Below, piece by piece: positions 54,167-62,152 of a DNA stretch of 64,000 nucleotides; position 1 is the first letter of the stretch; each line of letters starts with the position of its first letter. The notes under the pieces were generated by a model. It was not told the DNA's origin, searched no databases, and saw nothing but the letters and a program-made list of their open reading frames with translations. This DNA is from Chitinibacter fontanus (GTDB lineage: Bacteria > Pseudomonadota > Gammaproteobacteria > Burkholderiales > Chitinibacteraceae): contig NZ_CP058952.1 in assembly GCF_013423785.1 (NCBI RefSeq), forward strand, positions 2,383,665 through 2,447,664. Reading direction: 5' to 3'. Position numbers and translations under genes: made by a program.

Positions 54167-55672
54167 ATGACGGGTAATCTCCTCAGCCTTGCGATCTGGC
54201 TGCCAATCTTGGCGGGCTTGGTCGTGCTCGCAACAGGAAGCGATAAAAATGCTCCTGCTGCGCGCTGGCTGGCGCTTCTAGGCGCTTTGGCCTCTTTCCT
54301 TGTAACGATTCCGCTTTACACCGGCTTCGATACATTCCATGGTGGTATGCAGTTCGAAGAGCTGAAACCTTGGATTCAAAGCTTGAATATCAACTATCAC
54401 TTGGGCGTTGACGGCTTGTCGATGTTCTTTGTGATATTGAACAGCTTTACCACTTTGATGGTGGTATTGGCTGGCTGGCAAGTGATTGAAAAACGTGTAG
54501 CGCAATACATGGCTGCATTCTTGATCATGTCAGGCTTGATCAATGGTGCGTTCGTTGCACTAGATGCGATTCTGTTCTACGTATTCTTCGAAGCCATGTT
54601 GATCCCAATGTACCTGATTATTGGTGTGTGGGGTGGTCCAAACCGTGTGTACGCATCAGTGAAGTTCTTTCTGTACACATTGATGGGTTCATTGCTGACT
54701 TTGGTGGCATTTATCTATCTGTACTACCAAACTGGTGGCAGCTTCGAAATAGCTGAATACCATCGCCTGCCTTTGGGTATGGCGGCGCAAACGTTGTTGC
54801 TGGTAGCGTTCTTTTTTGCCTTTGCGGTGAAAGTCCCTATGTGGCCCGTTCACACTTGGTTGCCAGACGCCCACGTTGAAGCACCTACTGGTGGTTCGAT
54901 GGTATTGGCGGCGATTACGCTGAAACTCGGCGCGTACGGTTTCTTGCGATTTGCCTTGCCAATTGCTCCGGATGCCTCTAGGGAGTATGCGTGGGTATTC
55001 GTTGCATTGTCCCTCGTTGCAGTCGTATACATCGGTATGGTTGCTTTAGTGCAAACCGATATGAAAAAGCTGGTGGCTTATTCATCAATCTCTCACATGG
55101 GTTTTGTGACGCTGGGCTTCTTTATGTTCGGTGGCGTGAGTGGTAACCAACTGAATGCTTGGGCTGTTGAAGGCGCGCTGGTTCAGATGATTTCACACGG
55201 CTTTGTTTCGGCCGCGATGTTCTTCTGTATCGGTGTGATGTATGACCGCGTGCATAGTCGCAAAATTGCCGATTACGGTGGTGTTGCTAACAAAATGCCT
55301 ATTTTTGCTGCATTTATGATGTTGTTCGCCATGGCCAATTCTGGTTTACCAGCAACATCAGGTTTTGCAGGTGAATTTATGGTCGTACTCGGCGCGGTTC
55401 AGGTGAACTTCTGGTACGCCGTAGCTGCTGCGACCACATTGATCTTCGGTGCGGCATATACCTTGTGGATGTATAAACGCGTGATTTTTGGCGACGTTGC
55501 AAACGACAACGTTGCTGAGTTGAAAGATGTCAACGCACGTGAATTCTTGGTTTTGGCTATTTTGGCCATAGCAGTATTGGGTATGGGTTTGTTCCCGAAA
55601 CCATTTACTGATGTGATGCACCAGTCAGTAAATGACCTGATCTGGCATGTTTCACAATCCAAGCTCCACTAA
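54167..55672 (+). CDS. nuoM: NADH dehydrogenase (complex I) subunit M
   Basis: A 501-residue antiporter-like proton-pumping subunit with about 14 helices. Seen: LGVDGLSMFFVILNSF, FEAMLIPMYLIIGVWG, KVPMWPVHTWLPDAHVEAPTGGSMVLAAITLKLGAYGF with the key Lys and His, and KKLVAYSSISHMGFV. It is 50 bases after nuoL and 28 before nuoN. Confidence 0.97.
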   Translation: MTGNLLSLAIWLPILAGLVVLATGSDKNAPAARWLALLGALASFLVTIPLYTGFDTFHGGMQFEELKPWIQSLNINYHLGVDGLSMFFVILNSFTTLMVVLAGWQVIEKRVAQYMAAFLIMSGLINGAFVALDAILFYVFFEAMLIPMYLIIGVWGGPNRVYASVKFFLYTLMGSLLTLVAFIYLYYQTGGSFEIAEYHRLPLGMAAQTLLLVAFFFAFAVKVPMWPVHTWLPDAHVEAPTGGSMVLAAITLKLGAYGFLRFALPIAPDASREYAWVFVALSLVAVVYIGMVALVQTDMKKLVAYSSISHMGFVTLGFFMFGGVSGNQLNAWAVEGALVQMISHGFVSAAMFFCIGVMYDRVHSRKIADYGGVANKMPIFAAFMMLFAMANSGLPATSGFAGEFMVVLGAVQVNFWYAVAAATTLIFGAAYTLWMYKRVIFGDVANDNVAELKDVNAREFLVLAILAIAVLGMGLFPKPFTDVMHQSVNDLIWHVSQSKLH

Positions 55673-55700
55673 TAATCGACTATAAAAGTAGGCTAGAACC

Positions 55701-57161
55701 ATGACCTGGACCAGTCTTAATCCATGGGTGGCAACGCCAGAGATCTTTTTGCTCTGCGCTGTATGTGCCATTCTGCTGATTGATTTATTTATCAGTGATG
55801 CAAAACGAGGCATTACCTACGTATTAACTTTGCTCACGTTGGGGGTGACTGCTGCACTCGTAGTTAGCGGCCATCAGCCAGAAGCGCGCGTAGGTTTTAG
55901 TAACTCATTTCTGGCGGATGCACTTTCAGATTACGCCAAGCTTGGTATGATTTTGGGCGTCGCCTTGGTGTTGATCTACGGACGTTCGTACGCAAAGGCG
56001 CGCAAGCTATACCGTGGTGAGTTGTTCACATTGGCACTATTTTCCCTGCTAGGGATGATGGTGATGGCATCGGCCGTTAATTTCCTAACGCTGTACGTAG
56101 GTTTGGAATTAATGTCCTTGTCTATCTATGCCATGGTTGCTCTAAACCGTGAGTCATTCGCTTCAACTGAAGCGGCAATGAAATATTTTGTACTTGGTGC
56201 ATTGGCTTCAGGGATGTTGCTGTACGGTATGTCAATGCTGTACGGTGCTACCGGCAGCTTGGATATTTTTGCGATTGCCCATGCAATCAAGCAAGGTAAT
56301 GTAAATAACCTGCTAGTTGTGTTTGGTTTGGTTTTTGTCGTTACCGGTTTGGGATTCAAATTTGGTGCAGTTCCATTCCATATGTGGGTGCCGGATGTGT
56401 ATCAAGGTGCACCAACACCTATGACCCAGTTGATTTCAACAGCACCAAAGGTTGCGGTGTTTGTATTCACGTTGCGCATTTTGGCTCAAGCCCTTGAGGG
56501 TTTTGCGCCTGATTGGCGTGGCATGCTGATGATCTTGGCTGTGTTGTCGATTGGCCTAGGTAATATTACTGCGATTGCGCAAACTAATATCAAGCGGATG
56601 TTCGGTTATTCGACCATTTCACACATGGGCTTTGTCTTGCTCGGCTTGTTGGTAGCTACACCAAATGGATATGCAGCTTCATTCTTCTATGTGATCAGCT
56701 ATGTATTGATGGGCGCAGCGGGTTTTGGTGTCTTGATGCTGTTGTCTCGTGAAGGCTTCGAAGCAGATCAGATTACTGACCTTAAAGGCCTCAATCAGCG
56801 CAGTCCATGGTTTGCACTGATGATGCTCTTCACTTTGTTCTCGATGGCTGGTATACCGGTATTTCTTGGCTTTTTTGCCAAATTATCGGTCTTGAAAGAA
56901 ATCGTGAATATGCAAATGGTCTGGCTGGCTGTGGTCGCCGTGGCATTCTCATTGATCGGTGCTTTCTATTACCTACGGGTAGTAAAAGTCATGTACTTTG
57001 ACGATGCTGAGACAACTGCGTCGCTCGAAGCTAGCCTTGATGCTAAAGTTATCTTATCGATTAACTGTCTGCTGTTGTTGGTGTTAGGTTTGATGCCAAA
57101 CTCATTAATGACAGTGTTGATCGATGCGGTACAGCGCTCGATCATTCCGGGTATTCATTAA
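55701..57161 (+). CDS. nuoN: NADH dehydrogenase (complex I) subunit N
   Basis: A 486-residue antiporter-like subunit homologous to NuoL and NuoM. It has YVGLELMSLSIYAMVALNR, KFGAVPFHMWVPDVYQGAPTPMTQLISTAPKVAVF and IKRMFGYSTISHMGFVLLGL, with the charged residues of the proton path. It is the last nuo gene and completes all fourteen subunits. Confidence 0.97.
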   Translation: MTWTSLNPWVATPEIFLLCAVCAILLIDLFISDAKRGITYVLTLLTLGVTAALVVSGHQPEARVGFSNSFLADALSDYAKLGMILGVALVLIYGRSYAKARKLYRGELFTLALFSLLGMMVMASAVNFLTLYVGLELMSLSIYAMVALNRESFASTEAAMKYFVLGALASGMLLYGMSMLYGATGSLDIFAIAHAIKQGNVNNLLVVFGLVFVVTGLGFKFGAVPFHMWVPDVYQGAPTPMTQLISTAPKVAVFVFTLRILAQALEGFAPDWRGMLMILAVLSIGLGNITAIAQTNIKRMFGYSTISHMGFVLLGLLVATPNGYAASFFYVISYVLMGAAGFGVLMLLSREGFEADQITDLKGLNQRSPWFALMMLFTLFSMAGIPVFLGFFAKLSVLKEIVNMQMVWLAVVAVAFSLIGAFYYLRVVKVMYFDDAETTASLEASLDAKVILSINCLLLLVLGLMPNSLMTVLIDAVQRSIIPGIH

Positions 57162-57171
57162 GTCGAATTAA

Positions 57172-57471
57172 ATGCAAAATTTGCTCTTAATTGGCACTTT
57201 GGCGGCTTTGTCCGCCAATTTGCCTTTTTTCTCTGAAAAAGTGCTGTTCGTGTGGCAGCCTAAATCCGTTTCTAAACATTTTGTCTGGCGTCTATTGGAG
57301 CTGGCATTATATTTCGTATTGATCGGTTTTATTGCGCGCTTGCTAGAGGCTCAGTTAAGCCCTGTGCATGAGCAAAACTGGCAGTTCTACGCCAGCACAT
57401 TAGCGCTGTTTACTGTTCTGGCTTGGCCAGGTTTTGTATGGCGATATTTCTGGCGAAAATCTGGGCTTTAA
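57172..57471 (+). CDS. DUF2818 small membrane protein
   Basis: A 99-residue protein with three or four hydrophobic segments: LLLIGTLAALSANLPFF, ELALYFVLIGFIARLLEA and FYASTLALFTVLAWPGFVWRYFW. It matches the DUF2818 family, which in betaproteobacteria directly follows nuoN, here after ten bases. The constant link with complex I suggests an accessory or assembly role, but no function is proven. Confidence 0.88.
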   Translation: MQNLLLIGTLAALSANLPFFSEKVLFVWQPKSVSKHFVWRLLELALYFVLIGFIARLLEAQLSPVHEQNWQFYASTLALFTVLAWPGFVWRYFWRKSGL

Positions 57472-57507
57472 GTGCTTTTATGGCTTGATTGTTATAGACT
57501 AACTTGC

Positions 57508-57536
57508 TTGCCAAAGCGGTGTAAGCCGTTTATGAT
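57508..57536 (+). promoter_or_regulatory. Promoter for tRNA-Val and probably thrS
   Basis: TTGCCA (57508-57513) and TATGAT (57531-57536) are spaced by 17 bases, a near-consensus sigma-70 promoter. The expected start is about 57543, five bases before the mature tRNA 5' end. Confidence 0.75.
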
Positions 57537-57547
57537 TGCGCTTCTTT

Positions 57548-57624
57548 AGGCACGTAGCTCAGCTGGTTAGAGCACCACCTTGACATGGTGGGGGTCGTTG
57601 GTTCGAGTCCAATCGTGCCTACCA
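57548..57624 (+). tRNA. tRNA-Val (anticodon GAC)
   Basis: A 77-base tRNA with encoded CCA. The acceptor AGGCACG pairs with CGTGCCT, the D-arm is GCTCAGCTGGTTAGAGC, the anticodon stem CCACC/GGTGG holds the loop TTGACAT with anticodon GAC, and the T-arm has GGTTCGAGTCC. GAC reads Val codons GUC and GUU. Only 17 bases separate it from the thrS leader peptide ATG, with no terminator between, so it is likely the first element of the thrS transcript. Confidence 0.97.
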
Positions 57625-57641
57625 ATATAGAGGAATCAGAA

Positions 57642-57683
57642 ATGCAACGAACGAGCACCAAGACTATTACTTATTTAGGTTAA
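57642..57683 (+). CDS. Threonine-rich leader peptide for thrS attenuation
   Basis: ATG 57642 to TAA 57681-57683 codes for MQRTSTKTITYLG, 13 residues of which four (positions 4, 6, 8, 10) are Thr, with mixed codons ACG, ACC, ACT, ACT. GAGGAA lies eight bases upstream, a good ribosome site. A terminator and an overlapping antiterminator follow. This fits a classical ribosome-mediated attenuator: slow decoding of Thr codons when charged tRNA-Thr is scarce would favour read-through into thrS. The arrangement is seen directly; the mechanism is inferred. Confidence 0.8.
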   Translation: MQRTSTKTITYLG

Positions 57684-57686
57684 GTC

Positions 57687-57718
57687 GCCGTTCACAGTCT
57701 GATTCTAATAAGTGCGGC
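57687..57718 (+). promoter_or_regulatory. Antiterminator hairpin of the thrS attenuator
   Basis: GCCG-TT-CAC (57687-57695) pairs with GTGCGGC (57712-57718) with a two-base bulge. It uses the left arm of the terminator, so the two structures exclude each other. A ribosome at the leader stop codon would cover 57687-57695 and allow the terminator; one stalled on the Thr codons would leave it free. Confidence 0.7.
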
Positions 57719-57738
57719 TAAGCCCGCACTTTTTTTTT
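57710..57738 (+). terminator. Attenuator terminator upstream of thrS
   Basis: AAGTGCGG (57710-57717) pairs with CCGCACTT (57724-57731) over six bases, followed by a run of T residues. It lies 54 bases before the thrS start codon. Confidence 0.88.
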
Positions 57739-57754
57739 GTCCAATTTAACTGAT

Positions 57755-57775
57755 GTATTCGGTGCATACCGATAC
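57755..57775 (+). promoter_or_regulatory. Hairpin next to the thrS ribosome binding site
   Basis: GTATTCGGT (57755-57763) pairs with ACCGATAC (57768-57775) with one bulged T over a GCAT loop, six bases before the AAGGCGG ribosome site. It might act in translational control, as the E. coli thrS operator does, but the resemblance to a tRNA-Thr anticodon arm is weak. Confidence 0.35.
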
Positions 57776-57792
57776 TTGTAAAGGCGGAAATA

Positions 57793-59697
57793 ATGCCAGT
57801 AGTTACTCTTCCTGATGGTTCGCAACGTCAATTCGAAGCTGCGGTCACAATTGCTGACGTTGCTGCAAGTATCGGCGCAGGGCTAGCGCGTGCTGCGCTA
57901 GCCGGTAAAATCGATGGTCAGTTGGTTGATACCAGCTACTTGATTGATCGCGATGTGAACCTTGCTATCATCACCGATAAGGATGCTGACGGTCTAGAGG
58001 TTATCCGGCACTCAACTGCCCACTTGCTTGCCTATGCTGTAAAACAACTATTTCCTACCGCTCAAGTCACCATCGGCCCAGCAATTGAAAACGGCTTTTA
58101 CTACGACTTTTCGTACGAGCGCCCGTTCACACCTGAAGATTTGGTGTTGATCGAAAAAAAAATGCAGGAGCTGGCTAGGCAAGATATTCCTGTAGAGCGC
58201 TATGAATTGTCGCGCGATGCAGCGGTTGAGTACTTTAAGAGTATCGGTGAAGTCTATAAGGCCGAAATCATTGAATCAATTCCTGCTGACCAAACTTTGA
58301 GTCTGTACCGTGAAGGCGACTTTACCGATCTCTGTCGTGGCCCACACGTACCATCGACTGGCAAACTGAAAGTCTTCAAATTGATGAAAGTGGCAGGCGC
58401 TTACTGGCGTGGCGACAGCAAGAATGAAATGCTGACGCGCATTTACGGCACGGCTTGGGCCAAGAAAGAAGACTTGGCGCAATACCTGCACATGCTCGAA
58501 GAAGCAGAAAAACGCGATCACCGTAAAATCGGTAAACAGCTCGATTTATTCCACATGCAAGATGAAGCGCCGGGCATGGTGTTCTGGCATCCAAAGGGCT
58601 GGACGCTGTGGCAAACGATTGAGCAGTACATGCGTCGGAAACTCAATCAACACGGTTACGACGAAATCCGTACTCCGATGGTGATGGATCGTACTTTGTG
58701 GGAAAAATCCGGTCACTGGGAAAATTACCACGACAATATGTTTACGACTGAATCGGAAAAACGCGATTACGCGGTAAAACCGATGAATTGCCCTGGTCAT
58801 ATTCAGGTGTTTAATCAAGGTCTGCGTTCTTACCGCGATTTGCCGCTGCGCTACGCGGAGTTTGGCTCATGTCACCGTAATGAACCATCGGGCTCTCTGC
58901 ACGGCATTATGCGCGTGCGTGGCTTTGTGCAAGATGATGCGCATATCTTCTGTACTGAAGATCAAGTACAGCAAGAAGCTGCAGCCTTCATTGATTTGCT
59001 CAAAGAAGTTTACGCTGACTTTGGCTTTAGCGAGATTTTGGTCAAGCTATCAACTCGTCCAGAAAAACGCGTGGGCACTGAAGAGAGCTGGGATAAAGCG
59101 GAAGCTGCGTTGGCAGCCGCTTTGCAGTCACAAGGCTTGGAGTTTGAGTATCTACCGGGTGAGGGCGCGTTCTATGGCCCGAAAATCGAATTTACGCTCA
59201 AAGATTGCTTAGGGCGTCTGTGGCAATGTGGCACTTTGCAAATTGACCCGAACCTGCCAGAACGTCTGGGTGCCGAGTATGTCGGAGAAGACAATGCTAA
59301 ACACCGCCCGATTATGTTGCACCGTGCTGTGTTGGGCTCGCTCGAGCGTTTTATCGGTATTTTGATCGAAAACTTTGCTGGTGCATTCCCTGTTTGGCTC
59401 GCGCCGGTGCAGTTGGTGGTGATGAATATTTCTGAATCTCAACGCGAATATGCACAAAATGTGACCGCTCGTCTCAATCAAAGCGGACTTCGTGCAATTG
59501 CCGACTTGAGAAATGAGAAAATAACCTATAAAATCCGCGAACATAGCTTGCAACGTTTGCCGTATCAATTAATTATCGGTGACAAAGAACGTGATGCAGG
59601 TTTGGTGGCCGTGCGAAATCGCAGCGGTGAAGACCTAGGTCAAATGACAGTGGAAGCCTTAGTTGCGCTGATCCAGTCAGAATTGCCGAAAGTCTAA
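57793..59697 (+). CDS. thrS: Threonyl-tRNA synthetase
   Basis: A 634-residue class II synthetase. It has an N-terminal TGS domain (1-60), an editing domain with the [11 protein letters not shown] and [10 protein letters not shown] zinc-like motifs, a catalytic core with the zinc Cys in [11 protein letters not shown] and motif 2 around [22 protein letters not shown], and a C-terminal anticodon domain. Length and order are normal. It is preceded by a threonine attenuator and followed by infC, rpmI and rplT, the usual order. Autoregulation by Thr supply is likely from the leader. Confidence 0.98.
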   Translation: MPVVTLPDGSQRQFEAAVTIADVAASIGAGLARAALAGKIDGQLVDTSYLIDRDVNLAIITDKDADGLEVIRHSTAHLLAYAVKQLFPTAQVTIGPAIENGFYYDFSYERPFTPEDLVLIEKKMQELARQDIPVERYELSRDAAVEYFKSIGEVYKAEIIESIPADQTLSLYREGDFTDLCRGPHVPSTGKLKVFKLMKVAGAYWRGDSKNEMLTRIYGTAWAKKEDLAQYLHMLEEAEKRDHRKIGKQLDLFHMQDEAPGMVFWHPKGWTLWQTIEQYMRRKLNQHGYDEIRTPMVMDRTLWEKSGHWENYHDNMFTTESEKRDYAVKPMNCPGHIQVFNQGLRSYRDLPLRYAEFGSCHRNEPSGSLHGIMRVRGFVQDDAHIFCTEDQVQQEAAAFIDLLKEVYADFGFSEILVKLSTRPEKRVGTEESWDKAEAALAAALQSQGLEFEYLPGEGAFYGPKIEFTLKDCLGRLWQCGTLQIDPNLPERLGAEYVGEDNAKHRPIMLHRAVLGSLERFIGILIENFAGAFPVWLAPVQLVVMNISESQREYAQNVTARLNQSGLRAIADLRNEKITYKIREHSLQRLPYQLIIGDKERDAGLVAVRNRSGEDLGQMTVEALVALIQSELPKV

Positions 59698-59739
59698 CGC
59701 TTGCCGATGCACGGTTTTGTTTTTGAATGACTTGGAGTA

Positions 59740-60267
59740 ATGACAATAGCTGCTCAAGATAAAGGCCCGCGGATCAATGGTGAGATCACCGCGCGCGAAA
59801 TTCGTTTACAAGGTGTGGATGGCGATCAACTCGGTATTGTATCGCTCAATCAAGCTCTTCAAATGGCTGAAGATGCAGATGTCGATCTTGTTGAGATCGC
59901 ACCAAATGCACAGCCACCAGTTTGCCGGTTGATGGATTTCGGCAAATTCCGTTACGAAGAGGCCAAAAAGAAGCACGCTGCCAAGCTCAAGCAAAAGCAG
60001 GTACAGGTTAAAGAAATTAAGCTGCGCCCAGGTACAGACGAAAATGACTACCAAGTTAAATTGCGTGGTGCGATTCGTTTCCTGAATGATGGCGATAAAT
60101 GCAAATTCACCTTGCGTTTCCGTGGTCGTGAGATGGCTCACCAAGAAATTGGTATGGCGCAGCTCAAACGCGTTGAGGCAGATTTGGCCGAGTTGGCGGT
60201 TGTTGAGCAATATCCAAGGCTCGAAGGTCGTCAGATGGTCATGATGTTGGCACCGAAGAAAAAATAA
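59740..60267 (+). CDS. infC: Translation initiation factor IF-3
   Basis: A 175-residue factor with N domain ([30 protein letters not shown]), a Lys-rich linker ([26 protein letters not shown]) and C domain ending [14 protein letters not shown]. It proofreads the initiator tRNA and start codon. infC usually starts with AUU, which IF-3 itself represses. Here ATG 59740 is only two bases from GGAG, while an in-frame ATA at 59746 is eight bases from it. ATA could be the real, autoregulated start; if so the protein is two residues shorter. Confidence 0.95.
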   Translation: MTIAAQDKGPRINGEITAREIRLQGVDGDQLGIVSLNQALQMAEDADVDLVEIAPNAQPPVCRLMDFGKFRYEEAKKKHAAKLKQKQVQVKEIKLRPGTDENDYQVKLRGAIRFLNDGDKCKFTLRFRGREMAHQEIGMAQLKRVEADLAELAVVEQYPRLEGRQMVMMLAPKKK

Positions 60268-60275
60268 CAGACTGG

Positions 60276-60386
60276 CGACTGTGTCTGTATAAGGCCTGCT
60301 GAGAGGCAGAGCTAACAGTCGTAACAAAAGCGGGGTGGCGGGTATTAAGTTCTAATTTTTATTAGACGCCTGTCGCCTGATCTAAT
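60276..60386 (+). promoter_or_regulatory. Structured leader between infC and rpmI
   Basis: The 138-bp gap folds into CGACTG/CAGTCG (60276-60281 with 60316-60321) around an inner CTGC/GCAG hairpin. A second hairpin has TCTAAT/ATTAGA (60351-60356 with 60361-60366) enclosed by GGCG/CGCC. A second TCTAAT at 60381-60386 can pair with the same ATTAGA, so two states exist. L20 autoregulation of rpmI-rplT is a plausible role. Confidence 0.5.
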
Positions 60387-60405
60387 AGCTCATCGGAGCA
60401 ATGCA

Positions 60406-60603
60406 ATGCCAAAGATGAAAACCAAGAGCAGCGCGAAAAAGCGCTTCAAAGTGCTTGGCGGTGGTGGTGTTAAACGCAGCCATGCGTTCAAACGTCACAT
60501 CTTGACCAAGAAAACCACTAAAACCAAGCGTCAATTGCGCGGTACCTCTATGGTCGATGCGACCAATATGGGTCACGTTCGTGCAATGTTGCCTTACGCT
60601 TAA
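60406..60603 (+). CDS. rpmI: 50S ribosomal protein L35
   Basis: A 65-residue very basic protein: [46 protein letters not shown] is the L35 signature, ending [13 protein letters not shown] lies seven bases before ATG 60406. It is 15 bases before rplT in the standard infC-rpmI-rplT operon and sits right after a structured leader that may be the L20 target. Confidence 0.97.
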   Translation: MPKMKTKSSAKKRFKVLGGGGVKRSHAFKRHILTKKTTKTKRQLRGTSMVDATNMGHVRAMLPYA

Positions 60604-60618
60604 CCAAGGAGAAGAAAC

Positions 60619-60978
60619 ATGCCTCGCGTTAAACGTGGTGTAACCGCTCGTGCTCGTCATAAGAAAGTTTTAGCCCTCGCTAAGGGCTATCGTGGTCGTC
60701 GTAAGAACGTCTATCGCATCGCTAAACAAGCGGTGATGAAAGCCGGTCAATACGCGTACCGTGACCGTCGTCAGAAAAAACGTCAATTCCGTCAATTGTG
60801 GATCGCGCGTATTAACGCCGCTTCACGTGAGTGCGGTCTGGCGTACAGCCGCTTCATGAATGGCCTGAAAAAGGCTGGCATCGTGGTTGACCGTAAAGTG
60901 TTGGCTGACTTGGCCGTATTCGACAAACCAGCTTTTGCTGCTTTTGTTGAAAAAGCTAAAGCTAGTCTCGCTGCCTAA
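60619..60978 (+). CDS. rplT: 50S ribosomal protein L20
   Basis: A 119-residue basic protein needed early in 50S assembly. It begins [38 protein letters not shown] and continues [26 protein letters not shown]. In other bacteria L20 represses its own operon by binding the leader mRNA. AAGGAG lies ten bases before ATG 60619. A strong terminator follows. Confidence 0.98.
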   Translation: MPRVKRGVTARARHKKVLALAKGYRGRRKNVYRIAKQAVMKAGQYAYRDRRQKKRQFRQLWIARINAASRECGLAYSRFMNGLKKAGIVVDRKVLADLAVFDKPAFAAFVEKAKASLAA

Positions 60979-60995
60979 TCGGTTCTGCTGATGAG

Positions 60996-61021
60996 AAGGG
61001 AGGCTTAGCCTCCCTTTTTTA
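60996..61021 (+). terminator. Intrinsic terminator after rplT
   Basis: GGGAGGC (60998-61004) pairs with GCCTCCC (61008-61014) over TTA, followed by six T residues. Confidence 0.9.
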
Positions 61022-61065
61022 TTCAAATTTTCGTAGCAGTTGAAAGTATTTCGTCAACACAATTG

Positions 61066-61085
61066 CCAAGCAATTCATTGCTTGG
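61066..61085. repeat. Perfect inverted repeat upstream of pheS
   Basis: CCAAGCAA-TTCA-TTGCTTGG, eight pairs without mismatch, lies just upstream of the candidate pheS promoter. It has no T-run, so an operator is more likely than a terminator. Confidence 0.45.
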
Positions 61086-61088
61086 TAG

Positions 61089-61118
61089 TTGGTTTGCTTA
61101 AATATTTTCCCTTATATT
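61089..61118 (+). promoter_or_regulatory. Candidate pheST promoter
   Basis: TTGGTT (61089-61094) and TTATAT (61112-61117) have a 17-base spacer; the start would be near 61124. It follows the rplT terminator, so pheST probably has its own transcript. Confidence 0.5.
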
Positions 61119-61126
61119 TCACTTAG

Positions 61127-62137
<1,011 letters not shown>

Positions 62138-62152
62138 GCCGAGCCGGTAATT

